From the NCBI GenBank assembly GCA_028824125.1, contig JAPPES010000058.1:1-64000 (forward strand): DNA of 64,000 nt, read 5' to 3'. The stretch's first letter is position 1, and each line of letters starts with the position of its first letter. Positions 1 through 8,849 of this stretch are shown here, piece after piece. This DNA is from Candidatus Poribacteria bacterium (GTDB lineage: Bacteria > Poribacteria > WGA-4E > WGA-3G). The notes under the pieces are model-generated. The model made no database searches. It saw nothing but the letters and a program-made list of their open reading frames with translations, and had not been told where the DNA came from. The position numbers and the translations under genes were made by a program.

Positions 1-57
1 ACTTTAGGACAACCGCCCTATTTATTCAATCATTTTTTTGGCGAAGGTATTGTTTAA
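1..57 (+). CDS. 3' end of an upstream gene, probably nuoC
   Basis: Frame 1 is open from the window edge to TAA at 55-57 and gives an 18-residue tail (TLGQPPYLFNHFFGEGIV). It lies 39 nt before nuoD on the same strand. In most complex I operons nuoC precedes nuoD, so this is probably the NuoC C-terminus; the tail is too short to prove it. Confidence 0.45.
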   Translation, partial: TLGQPPYLFNHFFGEGIV

Positions 58-96
58 GTAAAAACGACTATTTACGATTTTAAAAAGGAGTTTTCA

Positions 97-1293
97 ATGC
101 AAAGCGGGATGGAACGCACAACAGGCGAGAAGATGGTCCTCAACTTCGGACCGCAACACCCTGCGACACACGGCACCCTTCGCATCGTCTTAGAACTTGA
201 TGGTGAAACCATTTTGAAGGCGACACCACACGCTGGATATTTACATACCGGCTTTGAAAAACTGGGCGAACACTTAGACTACAATCAGTACATCGTTGTA
301 ACTGACCGTATGAATTACCTGTCGCCACTGTCTAACAATTTTGGGTATGTGCTTGCAGTGGAACAATTACTTGGCATTGAAGTGCCGAAACGGTGCCAAT
401 ACATCCGAATTTTGATGGCCGAACTTTCTCGACTGGCTGACCATCTGCTATGGCTCGGTACTGCAGCGTTGGATTTAGGGGCATTTTCAGTATTTCTCTA
501 CAGTTTCCGCGAACGCGAAAAACTATACAGCATCTTTGAAAAAACGACAGGTGCGCGGTTGACAACAAGTTATACACGGGTAGGCGGTGTATTCCGAGAC
601 CTTTATGATGGATTCGAAACAGATGTCCGTGATTTCATCACCAATTTTCCAAAGGCGTTGAAAGAAACGCATACCTTGTTAACCCGCAACCGAATTTGGA
701 TGGATAGAACAAAAGGAGTTGGAACAATTTCTCCTGAAGACGCGATTAATTACGGATTAACCGGTCCCTGCCTGCGTGCAACAGGTATCGCACACGATAT
801 CCGTAAGGCTGAGCCGTATTCCTCTTACAATGAAATGAAATTTGATGTACCAGTTGGGACCAACGGTGATGCGTATGACCGATATTTAGTCCGAATGGAG
901 GAGATGATTCAGAGCTGCGGTATCGTTGGACAAGCACTTGATAATCTGCCAGATGGTCCATTTAGTGTTGAAGATAACAAAATCATGATGCCCGACAAAT
1001 CGGATGCTTATGGGCATATAGAAGGATTAATCCACCATTTTAAAATCGTTATGGATGGGCACGGTGTGCAGCCGCCTACAGGAGACCATTATTGCGCAAC
1101 GGAATCGCCAAATGGTGAATTAGGATTCTATATTGTGAGCGATGGAAGTGGGACTGCCTATCGGATTAGAATTCGCCCGCCGAGTTTCTTTCATTTCCAA
1201 GCACTTCCTCACATGTTGGAAGGTGGCATGGTGTCGGATACGGTGGCTGTCTTGGGTAGTTTGAACGTGATTGCGGGAGAATTAGATCGGTAA
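97..1293 (+). CDS. nuoD: NADH-quinone oxidoreductase subunit D
   Basis: This is the 49-kDa subunit of the complex I peripheral arm. It is homologous to the large subunit of [NiFe] hydrogenases and forms part of the quinone-binding cavity with NuoB. The 398-residue product has the usual family length. Near the N-terminus (residues 16-26) it carries the quinone-site motif NFGPQHPATHG, and it ends with the family signature LGSLNVIAGELDR. The start at 97 is supported by AAGGAG six bases upstream; a second in-frame ATG four codons later has no better ribosome site. It is the first complete gene of the nuo operon. The next nuo gene, nuoE, is displaced about 1.6 kb downstream by inserted accessory genes. 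Confidence 0.97.
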   Translation: MQSGMERTTGEKMVLNFGPQHPATHGTLRIVLELDGETILKATPHAGYLHTGFEKLGEHLDYNQYIVVTDRMNYLSPLSNNFGYVLAVEQLLGIEVPKRCQYIRILMAELSRLADHLLWLGTAALDLGAFSVFLYSFREREKLYSIFEKTTGARLTTSYTRVGGVFRDLYDGFETDVRDFITNFPKALKETHTLLTRNRIWMDRTKGVGTISPEDAINYGLTGPCLRATGIAHDIRKAEPYSSYNEMKFDVPVGTNGDAYDRYLVRMEEMIQSCGIVGQALDNLPDGPFSVEDNKIMMPDKSDAYGHIEGLIHHFKIVMDGHGVQPPTGDHYCATESPNGELGFYIVSDGSGTAYRIRIRPPSFFHFQALPHMLEGGMVSDTVAVLGSLNVIAGELDR

Positions 1294-1330
1294 CTTTGTC
1301 AGAACGTATAATCTGTTTTAGGAGGATTCA

Positions 1331-1672
1331 ATGGAACTCAAAGGCATTATGCTTTTTGTAAAAGATATGAAAACTGTTATTGCGTTTTATAGAGATGTAA
1401 TCGGATTGACACCAGATGAAGATCAACCGTTCCCGGAACACCGTTTTTTTCGCTTTAAGGCAGGTGCCGGCACGTTGTGTCTCCATAGTGCCAGCAAACC
1501 TAACGAAGGGAGACAAAAACTGATGTTTCACGTTGAAAGCGTGAGTGCTGTTCATCAGCGACTGAAATCGAAAGGGAAGCGATTACGAAAACTTGAAAAT
1601 GACGATGGGCATGCCATTTTCGATATTCGCGATCCAGAAGGCAACCGTATTCAGTTTTACGGCAACTATTAA
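1331..1672 (+). CDS. VOC (glyoxalase/bleomycin-resistance fold) family protein
   Basis: A 113-residue single-domain protein of the vicinal oxygen chelate superfamily, whose members are metal-dependent isomerases, dioxygenases and antibiotic-binding proteins. The N-terminal VKDMKTVIAFYRDVIGL and the C-terminal FDIRDPEGNRIQFYG are the classic first and last beta-alpha-beta elements. The substrate cannot be inferred. A strong AGGAGG lies five bases before the ATG. It sits between nuoD and nuoE on the same strand, so it is probably cotranscribed with the complex I genes, although nothing links it functionally to them. A decayed second copy follows immediately. Confidence 0.85.
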   Translation: MELKGIMLFVKDMKTVIAFYRDVIGLTPDEDQPFPEHRFFRFKAGAGTLCLHSASKPNEGRQKLMFHVESVSAVHQRLKSKGKRLRKLENDDGHAIFDIRDPEGNRIQFYGNY

Positions 1673-1742
1673 TTACTATGACCATCCAAAGTACAGGAGG
1701 TATTCGTAGCGGCAAGCTAAGTGTTCTCTGACACTGAAATTG

Positions 1743-1841
1743 AAAAGACTGGGTTGAGACCGCTAAAAATGAGGATGGTTTAGCGTGTTTGACATTTCAG
1801 ACCCAGAGAAAAACCGTATTCAGTTTTGGGGAAAATATTAA
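1743..1841 (+). pseudogene. Frameshifted 3' remnant of a second VOC gene
   Basis: The final segment, ending at TAA 1839-1841, reads VFDISDPEKNRIQFWGKY. It is closely similar to the end of the intact VOC gene just upstream (IFDIRDPEGNRIQFYGNY). The preceding stretch (about 1765-1786) reads ETAKNEDGLAC, matching RKLENDDGHAI of the intact copy, but in a different frame, and stop codons lie before it. This indicates tandem duplication followed by truncation and a frameshift. No ribosome site or start fits, so it is not expected to be translated. Confidence 0.75.
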
Positions 1842-1903
1842 CTTATAGGTGAGGTTGTGAAACAAGAAACGAAAGGACTATAAGCTTTTTAAGGAGAAAC
1901 ATA

Positions 1904-2674
1904 ATGGCACACCTCTATGCAAAAGACACCTCTATTCCTTATGCCCCTACTGACGATAGAGACCTTTATCCTTCTGAAGATGGAAAACCTATGGCAGCAA
2001 GCGATTATCATTTAAGATTACTCATAAGAACGCTGCAAGCACTTGAGGCACATTTCGAACAAAACCCGGAAGTCTATATCTCTGGTGACATAATGATGTA
2101 TTACAGAGAAGGGGACCCCCGGAAGTCTATATCTCCGGATATACTCGTCTGTTTTGGCATAAACCCGAAGATGCGGCGGACGTATAAAGTATGGGAGGAA
2201 GGAAAAGCACCCGATTTCGTGATGGAGTTTTCCAGTGAAACTACTTATGATAAAGACTTAGATGAGAAAATGGATGTCTACGCTTCACTGAAGATTCAAG
2301 ATTATTTCTTATACGATGCAGAGGGATTGTATTTACCAACTCCACTGATGGGTTTTACCTTAGTGGATAGTGTCTATGTGGCTATTCCGCCCGATGATGA
2401 CGGAGGTATTCGTTCATCTGTGTTAGGTTTGGATTTCCATCTTCAAGGACTCGAATTAGGAATTTATGATCCTATTGCGAACAAATGGGTTCAGACATTG
2501 GCAGAACAAGAAGCTGCACGCGCAGAAAACGCAGAAGCACGTGCAGAACAAGAAGCTGCACGCGCAGAACAAGAAGCCATTGCACGAGAAAACGCAGAAA
2601 CACGCGCTGAACGCGCAGAAGCAGAAGTCGCACAACTCCGTGAAGAATTGGCGCGTTTGAAAGCACGCAGCTAA
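1904..2674 (+). CDS. Uma2 family (DUF820) endonuclease-like protein with C-terminal coiled coil
   Basis: 256 residues. The body (about 20-200) is a PD-(D/E)XK fold Uma2 domain, with candidate metal/catalytic residues in SPDILV, PDFVMEF and EKMDVYASL. Uma2 families are expanded in cyanobacteria, Chloroflexi and Poribacteria; their biological role is unknown. The C-terminal 60 residues are Ala/Glu/Arg-rich heptads (EQEAARAE- and ENAEARAE-type repeats) encoded by short tandem DNA repeats at about 2500-2640, and they should form a coiled coil. AAGGAG precedes the ATG. The gene interrupts the nuo operon on the same strand and looks like an accessory insertion rather than a complex I component. Confidence 0.9.
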   Translation: MAHLYAKDTSIPYAPTDDRDLYPSEDGKPMAASDYHLRLLIRTLQALEAHFEQNPEVYISGDIMMYYREGDPRKSISPDILVCFGINPKMRRTYKVWEEGKAPDFVMEFSSETTYDKDLDEKMDVYASLKIQDYFLYDAEGLYLPTPLMGFTLVDSVYVAIPPDDDGGIRSSVLGLDFHLQGLELGIYDPIANKWVQTLAEQEAARAENAEARAEQEAARAEQEAIARENAETRAERAEAEVAQLREELARLKARS

Positions 2675-2725
2675 CACACTATCAACGATAGGTAAGTCAT
2701 TTTATGGGAGTGAACTTAGAATACC

Positions 2726-2914
2726 ATGAAACTAAAAGTTATTATTCACGAAGCTGAAGAAAGCGGATATTGGGCAGAAGTGCCATCAATTGTCGGTTGT
2801 GCTACACAAGGTGACACCTTTGAAGAATTACTTAAAAACATTTACGAAGCAATTGAAGGGTGTTTATCCGTAAACGTTGAGCTCTTGCTGATGCTAATTG
2901 CTGACCACCGATAG
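2726..2914 (+). CDS. HicB-like antitoxin, short and without HicA partner
   Basis: 62 residues. The N-terminus ([20 protein letters not shown] through EAIEGCLSV) is a typical HicB/UPF0150 partial RNase-H fold, as in antitoxins of HicAB modules. The expected C-terminal strand or DNA-binding part is missing, and the last dozen residues ([11 protein letters not shown]) do not look like the family, so the 3' end may be frameshifted. No hicA-like mRNA interferase lies next to it, which suggests an orphan or decaying gene. It ends 20 nt before nuoE. No clear ribosome site is visible. Confidence 0.65.
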   Translation: MKLKVIIHEAEESGYWAEVPSIVGCATQGDTFEELLKNIYEAIEGCLSVNVELLLMLIADHR

Positions 2915-2934
2915 CCAAGAAAAGGAAAACATAG

Positions 2935-3459
2935 ATGTCAGATGAAATAATCCAAATCGAAACACCATTTCAGTTTAACGAAGAAAACAAACGAGAATTT
3001 GATGAACTGATTGGTCGGTACCCTGTTAAAGAAGCAGCGATGCTGCCAACACTCCACCTGGCACAACGGCAGGCTGGTTATATCAGTCCTGCTGTCATGA
3101 AGTATGTAGCGGAATTGTTGGAGCTTTCCGTGATGAAGGTAAAAGACGTGGTAACCTTCTATCCGATGTTTTTTGAGGAGCCAGTCGGGAAGTACGTTAT
3201 CCGTGTCTGTCATACGCTGCCTTGTGCATTGCGCGATTGTAAGGTGGTTTTGGAACATCTCAAAGCGAAACTCGGCACAGACATTGCTTCGGAAACGAAT
3301 CTGGCAAAAGGAACAACTGATGATGGTAAGTTCACCTTGATGAAAGTTGAGTGTCTCGCTTCTTGTGATGTTGCGCCCGTTATCATGGTAAATGACGATT
3401 TATATAAGAATTTGACACCCGAAATGGTTGATGAATTATTAGAACAACTTCCAAATTAG
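2935..3459 (+). CDS. nuoE: NADH-quinone oxidoreductase subunit E
   Basis: The 24-kDa, thioredoxin-fold subunit of the NADH-dehydrogenase module, carrying the [2Fe-2S] cluster N1a. The ligands are visible: CHTLPC (C-x4-C, about residues 92-97), then CLASC (C-x3-C, about 140-144). The 174-residue length and the helical N-terminus (FDELIGRYPVKEAAMLPTLHLAQRQAGYIS) are usual for the family. AAAAGGAAAA precedes the ATG. NuoE works with NuoF and NuoG to accept electrons from NADH, and these genes follow in order. Confidence 0.96.
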   Translation: MSDEIIQIETPFQFNEENKREFDELIGRYPVKEAAMLPTLHLAQRQAGYISPAVMKYVAELLELSVMKVKDVVTFYPMFFEEPVGKYVIRVCHTLPCALRDCKVVLEHLKAKLGTDIASETNLAKGTTDDGKFTLMKVECLASCDVAPVIMVNDDLYKNLTPEMVDELLEQLPN

Positions 3460-3549
3460 AGGACATGTCATAAATTAGAATTTGATGGGTTTCACTGTGT
3501 TCTACCTAACCTAATAAAAACTATAAGAGACAATATGTAGAGGAAAAAT

Positions 3550-5043
3550 ATGGTTCAAGAAAGACGGATTCTCTACGAGCATCTGGATGTACCAAATATA
3601 AACACTTTTGATGTCTATCGACAACATGAAGGTTACACCCGTTTTGAAAAGGCGATTGCCGAATATCAACCTGAAGAAATCGCACAAATGGTGTGGGATG
3701 CGGGGTTGAAAGGCAGAGGCGGTGCCGGTTTTTCTACTGGGGAAAAATGGAGTTTTGTCCCAAGGGATATTGAGCCGCGTTACCTCTGTTGTAACGCTGA
3801 CGAGAGTGAACCTGGCACCTTCAGTAACCGTTACGTGTTGGAGAAAAATCCGCATCTATTAATAGAAGGTATCTTGATCTGTTGCTATGCAATGGGAATT
3901 GAGACCACTTATGTTTACATTCGCGGTGAATTTACGCTTGGCAAAAAGATGTTAGATGCCGCCATTAAAGAGGCTTACGAACAGGGTTACCTTGGGGAAA
4001 ATGTCCGCGACACGGGGCTAAATATTAATATCTATTCACATCCGGGTGCTGGCGCCTATATCTGTGGTGAAGAGACAGGGTTAATTGAATCCCTTGAGGG
4101 GAAACGGGGACAACCTCGCAACAAACCACCTTTCCCTGCTGTACAAGGTGTGTTCATGAAACCCACCGTCGTGCAGAATGTGGAAACTTTGTGTAACTTG
4201 CCGTTCATCGTCGGTAACGGTGTTGAGTGGTACACGCAGATGGGACCGACGTATGCTGATACACGCAAAGATCCGCCGGAACCGGATCGTAACACAGGCA
4301 CAAAACTCTATTGTATCAGTGGTGATGTCAATGAACCGGGTGTATATGAATTGGATCTCGGTTTGACGTGTACGGAACTCATTGAAGTTGCAGGCGGTTT
4401 ACGTGGTGAAGAGGTCAAAGCTGTAATTCCCGGCGGCAGTTCCGCGCCGATCTTGACGCATTACGAATTAGATACACGACTTGATTTTACGTCGCTCACG
4501 CTTGCCAAATCGATGTTGGGTTCGGGTGGTATCATCGTGATGAATGAGACTCGGAATATCGTTGATTGTTTGCTCAATATCATGAAATTCTATGCGCATG
4601 AATCGTGTGGACAGTGTACACCGTGTCGATGGGGCACGCCGTGGGTGCGTGATATTGTTCAGCGCATTGCAGATGGAGAGGGCAGACAAACCACTATCAC
4701 ACGACCAAAGTTCGGTGTCACCGAAAGCGGCAGATGGGGTGATACTGGCGAAACAGAGGAAATTTACGAAGACTTGGATCTGCTGGAAAACGTTGCGAAT
4801 AACATCGCTAATGTGGATACAATGACATGGAACACTATTTGTGTATTTGGTATCGCTGTATCGTGGCCGGCAGTCAGTTATATGCGAAAGTTCAGACCAG
4901 AATTTGAAGCCGCGATACGAGAGGGCAAATTGGTTACGCTACCTATTGCTGAAGCGACAGTGCCACCAGAGGAAAACTACGCCTACCAACAACGGTTTAT
5001 TCCAAAGGAGTTCTCTGAACTACAAGAAACGACTGAAGACTGA
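3550..5043 (+). CDS. nuoF: NADH-quinone oxidoreductase subunit F
   Basis: The 51-kDa flavoprotein subunit that oxidises NADH through FMN and passes electrons to the [4Fe-4S] cluster N3. The FMN/NADH site motifs are intact: GRGGAGFSTGEKW (residues 55-67), CNADESEPGTF, and GAGAYICGEETGLIESLEG (about 165-183). The N3 ligands are SCGQCTPCRWG (about 350-360) with the fourth Cys in TICVFG (about 430). The protein is 497 residues, longer than the usual 420-450. A loop of about 35 residues between the two N3 motifs (TITRPKFGVTESGRWGDTGE) and an extended C-terminus account for the excess. AGAGG precedes the ATG. Confidence 0.97.
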   Translation: MVQERRILYEHLDVPNINTFDVYRQHEGYTRFEKAIAEYQPEEIAQMVWDAGLKGRGGAGFSTGEKWSFVPRDIEPRYLCCNADESEPGTFSNRYVLEKNPHLLIEGILICCYAMGIETTYVYIRGEFTLGKKMLDAAIKEAYEQGYLGENVRDTGLNINIYSHPGAGAYICGEETGLIESLEGKRGQPRNKPPFPAVQGVFMKPTVVQNVETLCNLPFIVGNGVEWYTQMGPTYADTRKDPPEPDRNTGTKLYCISGDVNEPGVYELDLGLTCTELIEVAGGLRGEEVKAVIPGGSSAPILTHYELDTRLDFTSLTLAKSMLGSGGIIVMNETRNIVDCLLNIMKFYAHESCGQCTPCRWGTPWVRDIVQRIADGEGRQTTITRPKFGVTESGRWGDTGETEEIYEDLDLLENVANNIANVDTMTWNTICVFGIAVSWPAVSYMRKFRPEFEAAIREGKLVTLPIAEATVPPEENYAYQQRFIPKEFSELQETTED

Positions 5044-5069
5044 AACCGAAAGCCATTGGAGTAAAATTT

Positions 5070-6707
5070 ATGGCATTTATTAAACTAAATGACCTTGAAA
5101 TAGAGGTTGAAGATGGAACGAATATAGTTGAGGCTGCACGGGAGCACGGCATTGAGGTGCCTCACTACTGCTATCACCCTGGGTTGAGCCGTCCCGCTAA
5201 TTGTAGAATGTGTCTCATTGACGTATACCTTAGAAGTTCAGAGATGCCAGAGCGACAATTAGCGACAGGATGCACAACTACTGTTCGATCCGCACCACCC
5301 GACAAAAAACTGGACGGAAAGTATGACATTATCGTTCGGACGGATAGTCCCCGTGTCATAAAGGCACGGGAGGATATCCTCGAATTTCTCTTGGTGCATC
5401 ACCCGCTTGATTGTCCCGTCTGTGACCAAGCAGGCGAATGCGATCTGCAAGACTTCAGTTACCGGCATGGACACGATAAAAGCCGCTATATAGAAGTCAA
5501 AAACATTCCACCGAAAAAGGATTTGGGACCTGATGTCTTACTCTACTCAACACGTTGTATCGTCTGCACGCGGTGTATCCGATTCTGTGATGAGGTTTCA
5601 GGAAGTGGTGAACTGGGTTTGATAAATCGCGGTTCTCACGACGAAATTGATATTCCCCGAAGCCATGAAGGGATACCTATTCAGTTACTTGATAATAAAC
5701 TTGCAGGGAATGTCGTTGATATATGCCCTGTCGGTGCACTCATTAGCAAGGATTTTCTGTTCAAATCTCGTCCATGGTTTATGGAGAAAGCGAATAGTGT
5801 CTGTTCAGGCTGCAGTGTCGGTTGTAACGTCACGGTTGAGTATAAAGCAGATGGACTGTACCGCATCAAACCTCGTTTCCATGAAGATATTAACCAGCAT
5901 TGGATGTGTGACGATGGCAGACTTGGGTACCACTATGTCAACAGTGATGACCGACTCCAACTTCCCCAAAAGAGAGTTGATGGCGAACTCGTAACAACGC
6001 AGTGGGCAGATGCGCTGGCGTTCATTACCGAAAATTTGTCTGAAGTTGACGCTGCAGATATTGTTGTTATCGGTTCTGCGCAAGGCACAAATGAAGATAA
6101 CTACGTTTTACAGCAGTTCGCACACGACGTGTTAAAAACAACCCAGTTGGGACTTTTTGGGCAGCTACACGGCGAAGAACACAAATTCCCACAGTTTACC
6201 ATTGAAGCGGACAAGAACCCGAACACTGCAGGTGCGCGAACAGTCCTCGGTTATGCGAACGGAAATGTCGTTTTAGAGGGAAATGAGCTTTGGGAAAAAG
6301 TTGCAGGGGCGAAGATCGTTTATCTTGTTAGTGGCGTGCCAGAACGATCCCTTGAAGATGCCGAAAGAGAAGCATTAGAAAAGGTTGATTTCCTTATCGT
6401 GCAAGATGTTTTACCATCAGCGGCTACGGAATTAGCCGATGTGGTGCTACCGGGAACAACTTTCGCAGAAAAAGATGGCACCTTCACCAATTCAACAGGA
6501 TGGGTACAACGAATCCGCAAGTCAATTGACCCACCAGGTGAAGCACAGGTAGATTGGGAAATTACCCAACAGCTCGCAAAGCGACTCGGTGGAGAGATTG
6601 ACTACCATTTCGCGGGTGAAATTGCAATCGCGATTGCAGAAAATGTACCGGGTTACGGTGACGCAACACATCAAAACATTGGAGACACGGGTATTAAGTT
6701 AGACTAA
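5070..6707 (+). CDS. nuoG: NADH-quinone oxidoreductase subunit G (short form)
   Basis: The 75-kDa iron-sulfur subunit that carries electrons from NuoF/E toward the quinone arm. Cluster ligands are readable: N1b at C34, C45, C48 and C68; N5 as H111-x3-C115-x2-C118-x5-C124; N4 as C163, C166, C169 and C219 (C173 is also present). The extra distal cluster N7 is C245-x2-C248-x3-C252-x27-C280, which only some lineages keep. At 545 residues it is much shorter than the roughly 780-900 residue forms, because the molybdopterin-fold C-terminal region is reduced, though PGTTFAEKDGTFTN from that domain remains. It starts 26 nt after nuoF with a GGAG upstream. Confidence 0.95.
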   Translation: MAFIKLNDLEIEVEDGTNIVEAAREHGIEVPHYCYHPGLSRPANCRMCLIDVYLRSSEMPERQLATGCTTTVRSAPPDKKLDGKYDIIVRTDSPRVIKAREDILEFLLVHHPLDCPVCDQAGECDLQDFSYRHGHDKSRYIEVKNIPPKKDLGPDVLLYSTRCIVCTRCIRFCDEVSGSGELGLINRGSHDEIDIPRSHEGIPIQLLDNKLAGNVVDICPVGALISKDFLFKSRPWFMEKANSVCSGCSVGCNVTVEYKADGLYRIKPRFHEDINQHWMCDDGRLGYHYVNSDDRLQLPQKRVDGELVTTQWADALAFITENLSEVDAADIVVIGSAQGTNEDNYVLQQFAHDVLKTTQLGLFGQLHGEEHKFPQFTIEADKNPNTAGARTVLGYANGNVVLEGNELWEKVAGAKIVYLVSGVPERSLEDAEREALEKVDFLIVQDVLPSAATELADVVLPGTTFAEKDGTFTNSTGWVQRIRKSIDPPGEAQVDWEITQQLAKRLGGEIDYHFAGEIAIAIAENVPGYGDATHQNIGDTGIKLD

Positions 6708-6749
6708 CCTACTAACTTCAGCCATGCGCGTCATCAAAAAGGAGAAATT

Positions 6750-7940
6750 ATGGATATAGACCTATTGCAAGATATTATTATTCCAATTGTTAAAATTCTT
6801 TTTATTGCCCATCTGCTTATTATTGGTGTAATGGCGATGATTTGGTCTGAGCGACGTGTGAGCGGATGGATGCAAGACCGACTCGGACCGAATCGTGTCG
6901 GCCCGCAAGGACTCCTCCAACCTATCGCAGATGGTATTAAGTTCCTTTTTAAGGAAGATCTCATCCCGAATCACGTAGATAAACCACTTTACGTGCTTGC
7001 CCCCGCCATGCTCTTAGTCCCTGCAATGATTGCGATTGCTGTTGTGCCGTTTGGGAGTACTATCACGATAGCCGGAATTGACATACCTCTCCAAATTGCA
7101 GACATCAACATTGGCATATTATATATATTAGCAATCACTTCACTCGGAGTGTACGGTGTAGTTATCGGAGCGTGGGCATCAAATAATAAATACTCACTTC
7201 TGGGTGGTCTACGTTCATCTGCACAGATGATAAGTTACGAATTGACGCTCGGACTGGCAATCATCGGCGTGCTGATGCTTTCCGAATCGCTCAGTCTTCG
7301 GAAAATTTCAGAGGGACAAGGGGCAAACCCATGGGAATGGAATTTTATAATACATTTCCCCGCATTTCTTGCCTTTACGACTGCAATGTTTGCTGAAACA
7401 AACCGATTGCCGTTTGACCTCGCTGAAGCGGAGCAGGAGCTTGTCGCAGGGTATCATACCGAATACAGCAGCATGAAATTCGCTATGTTCTTCATGGCAG
7501 AATATATGAACATGATTGTGGGTTCTGCCGTCGTTGTAACGTTGTTCTTAGGCGGATGGCACTTCTTTGGATTGGAAGCAATTGGCGGACCTTTCTGGAG
7601 CGGGGTTATTTCGTTTGCTATCTTCTTTGTCAAAACAGGAATTTTCCTGTTCGTGTTTATATGGGTACGCTGGACACTCCCACGATTCCGCTATGATCAA
7701 CTGATGAATTTCGGTTGGAAATTCCTGTTGCCCGTTGCGTTATCGTCAATTGTTGTTACCGGCACATTATATATTACAACAAACGGTAATCGTCTTTGGA
7801 TAGGTATTGGCAACGTAGTTGCGGCGTTTATCATCGCAGCAATCGTGGCAGGGATGCTTGCAATGGACAATAACGGCAAATCTGCAGTGCAAAACACACC
7901 CGCTGCAGCACCGCTACGCGGCTTGGACGCAGTAGAATAG
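6750..7940 (+). CDS. nuoH: NADH-quinone oxidoreductase subunit H
   Basis: A membrane subunit joining the peripheral and membrane arms, involved in quinone access. 396 residues with about eight or nine hydrophobic helices. The conserved loops are RRVSGWMQDRLGPNRVGP near the N-terminus and FDLAEAEQELVAGYHTEYS (acidic loop) in the middle; both belong to the quinone/proton coupling region. AAGGAG precedes the ATG. The C-terminus extends by about 25 residues of Ala/Asn-rich sequence. nuoI normally follows, but here the stop codon is within 11 nt of the nuoJ start. Confidence 0.97.
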   Translation: MDIDLLQDIIIPIVKILFIAHLLIIGVMAMIWSERRVSGWMQDRLGPNRVGPQGLLQPIADGIKFLFKEDLIPNHVDKPLYVLAPAMLLVPAMIAIAVVPFGSTITIAGIDIPLQIADINIGILYILAITSLGVYGVVIGAWASNNKYSLLGGLRSSAQMISYELTLGLAIIGVLMLSESLSLRKISEGQGANPWEWNFIIHFPAFLAFTTAMFAETNRLPFDLAEAEQELVAGYHTEYSSMKFAMFFMAEYMNMIVGSAVVVTLFLGGWHFFGLEAIGGPFWSGVISFAIFFVKTGIFLFVFIWVRWTLPRFRYDQLMNFGWKFLLPVALSSIVVTGTLYITTNGNRLWIGIGNVVAAFIIAAIVAGMLAMDNNGKSAVQNTPAAAPLRGLDAVE

Positions 7941-7951
7941 GAGGCGTGCAA

Positions 7952-8494
7952 ATGAATGCAGAAATGATTCTATTTTTTATCTTTGGCGCAGTGTCACTAA
8001 TCGGCGCAATCGCTGTTATTTCGTTTCGGCACCCGATCTATAGTGCGCTTTCACTTATCGTGACCTTTTTCGCACAAGCGGGATTGTTTGTGCTTTTAGG
8101 AGCGCATTTTGTTGCTGCTGTTCAAGTAATTGTATATGCAGGGGCAATTATGGTGCTGTTCCTTTTTGTAATTATGCTGCTAAATCTCGGCACACTCTCT
8201 GAAAAAGGTGCTCTCACAGGGAAACTGAAGGGCGTTGCAACAGTTTTGGGAATTCTCTTAGCTATCCAAGGTATTTATATTGCAGTAAACGCGCTCAACA
8301 ATACAGAGGTTGGATCCGTGGAAGCACAAGAAAAGGCAGCTGCCCTCGCTGAAAACCCGATTGAAACTTATGATATTGGTAAACTTTTATTTAGCGAATA
8401 CCTCTTACCGTTTGAGGTCACCTCGCTTATTTTGTTAGCAGCACTGATTGGTGTTATTGTCTTGGTAAAACGCGAAAACCAAACTGAAAACTAA
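7952..8494 (+). CDS. nuoJ: NADH-quinone oxidoreductase subunit J
   Basis: A small membrane subunit with five predicted helices; HPIYSALSLIVTFFAQAGLFV and VIVYAGAIMVLFLFVIML are the hallmark TM2 and TM3 segments. I place the start at ATG 7952 (180 residues) rather than the in-frame GTG at 7946, because GGAGG at 7940-7944 lies seven bases before the ATG but overlaps the GTG too closely. It follows nuoH directly, with no nuoI between. The C-terminal half has a charged loop (VEAQEKAAALAENPIETYD) before the last helix. Confidence 0.95.
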   Translation: MNAEMILFFIFGAVSLIGAIAVISFRHPIYSALSLIVTFFAQAGLFVLLGAHFVAAVQVIVYAGAIMVLFLFVIMLLNLGTLSEKGALTGKLKGVATVLGILLAIQGIYIAVNALNNTEVGSVEAQEKAAALAENPIETYDIGKLLFSEYLLPFEVTSLILLAALIGVIVLVKRENQTEN

Positions 8495-8540
8495 CTAAGG
8501 CCCAGAGATACGTCTACAATATTTAGAAAAGGATTTTTAT

Positions 8541-8846
8541 ATGTTTTTAGGTTTAGAATACTATCTCGTTTTAAGTGCGCTTCTGTTTACAATAGGCGTT
8601 ATCGGTGTTCTCATCCGCAGAAACGCGATTATCATCTTTATGTGTATTGAACTGATGCTAAATGCAGCGAACCTCGCCTTTGTTGCAATCAGTCGTGACC
8701 TCGGTCAAGTAGAGGGACAGTTGTTTGTCTTTTTCGTTATGGCTGTTGCCGCTGCCGAAGTCGCAATTGGATTAGCAATTATTGTAAGTGTTTTCAAACA
8801 TCGGGAAACAATTAATGTGGATGAAGTTAATTCGCTGAAAGGATAA
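8541..8846 (+). CDS. nuoK: NADH-quinone oxidoreductase subunit K
   Basis: A 101-residue protein of three transmembrane helices. It carries two conserved buried glutamates used in proton translocation, in [11 protein letters not shown] and [11 protein letters not shown]. The length equals the family norm. AAAAGGA precedes the ATG. It ends 3 nt before nuoL, so the two are translationally close. Confidence 0.97.
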   Translation: MFLGLEYYLVLSALLFTIGVIGVLIRRNAIIIFMCIELMLNAANLAFVAISRDLGQVEGQLFVFFVMAVAAAEVAIGLAIIVSVFKHRETINVDEVNSLKG

Positions 8847-8849
8847 AAC

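Noticed and set aside
2456-2677. Overlapping open frames on both strands in the coiled-coil part of the Uma2 gene
   Set aside because: They result from the repetitive GCAGAA-type codons; the translations are low complexity, and no ribosome site or homology supports them.
2726-2914. Complete HicAB toxin-antitoxin module
   Set aside because: No HicA-like frame is present on either side, and the HicB-like protein itself has an abnormal end.
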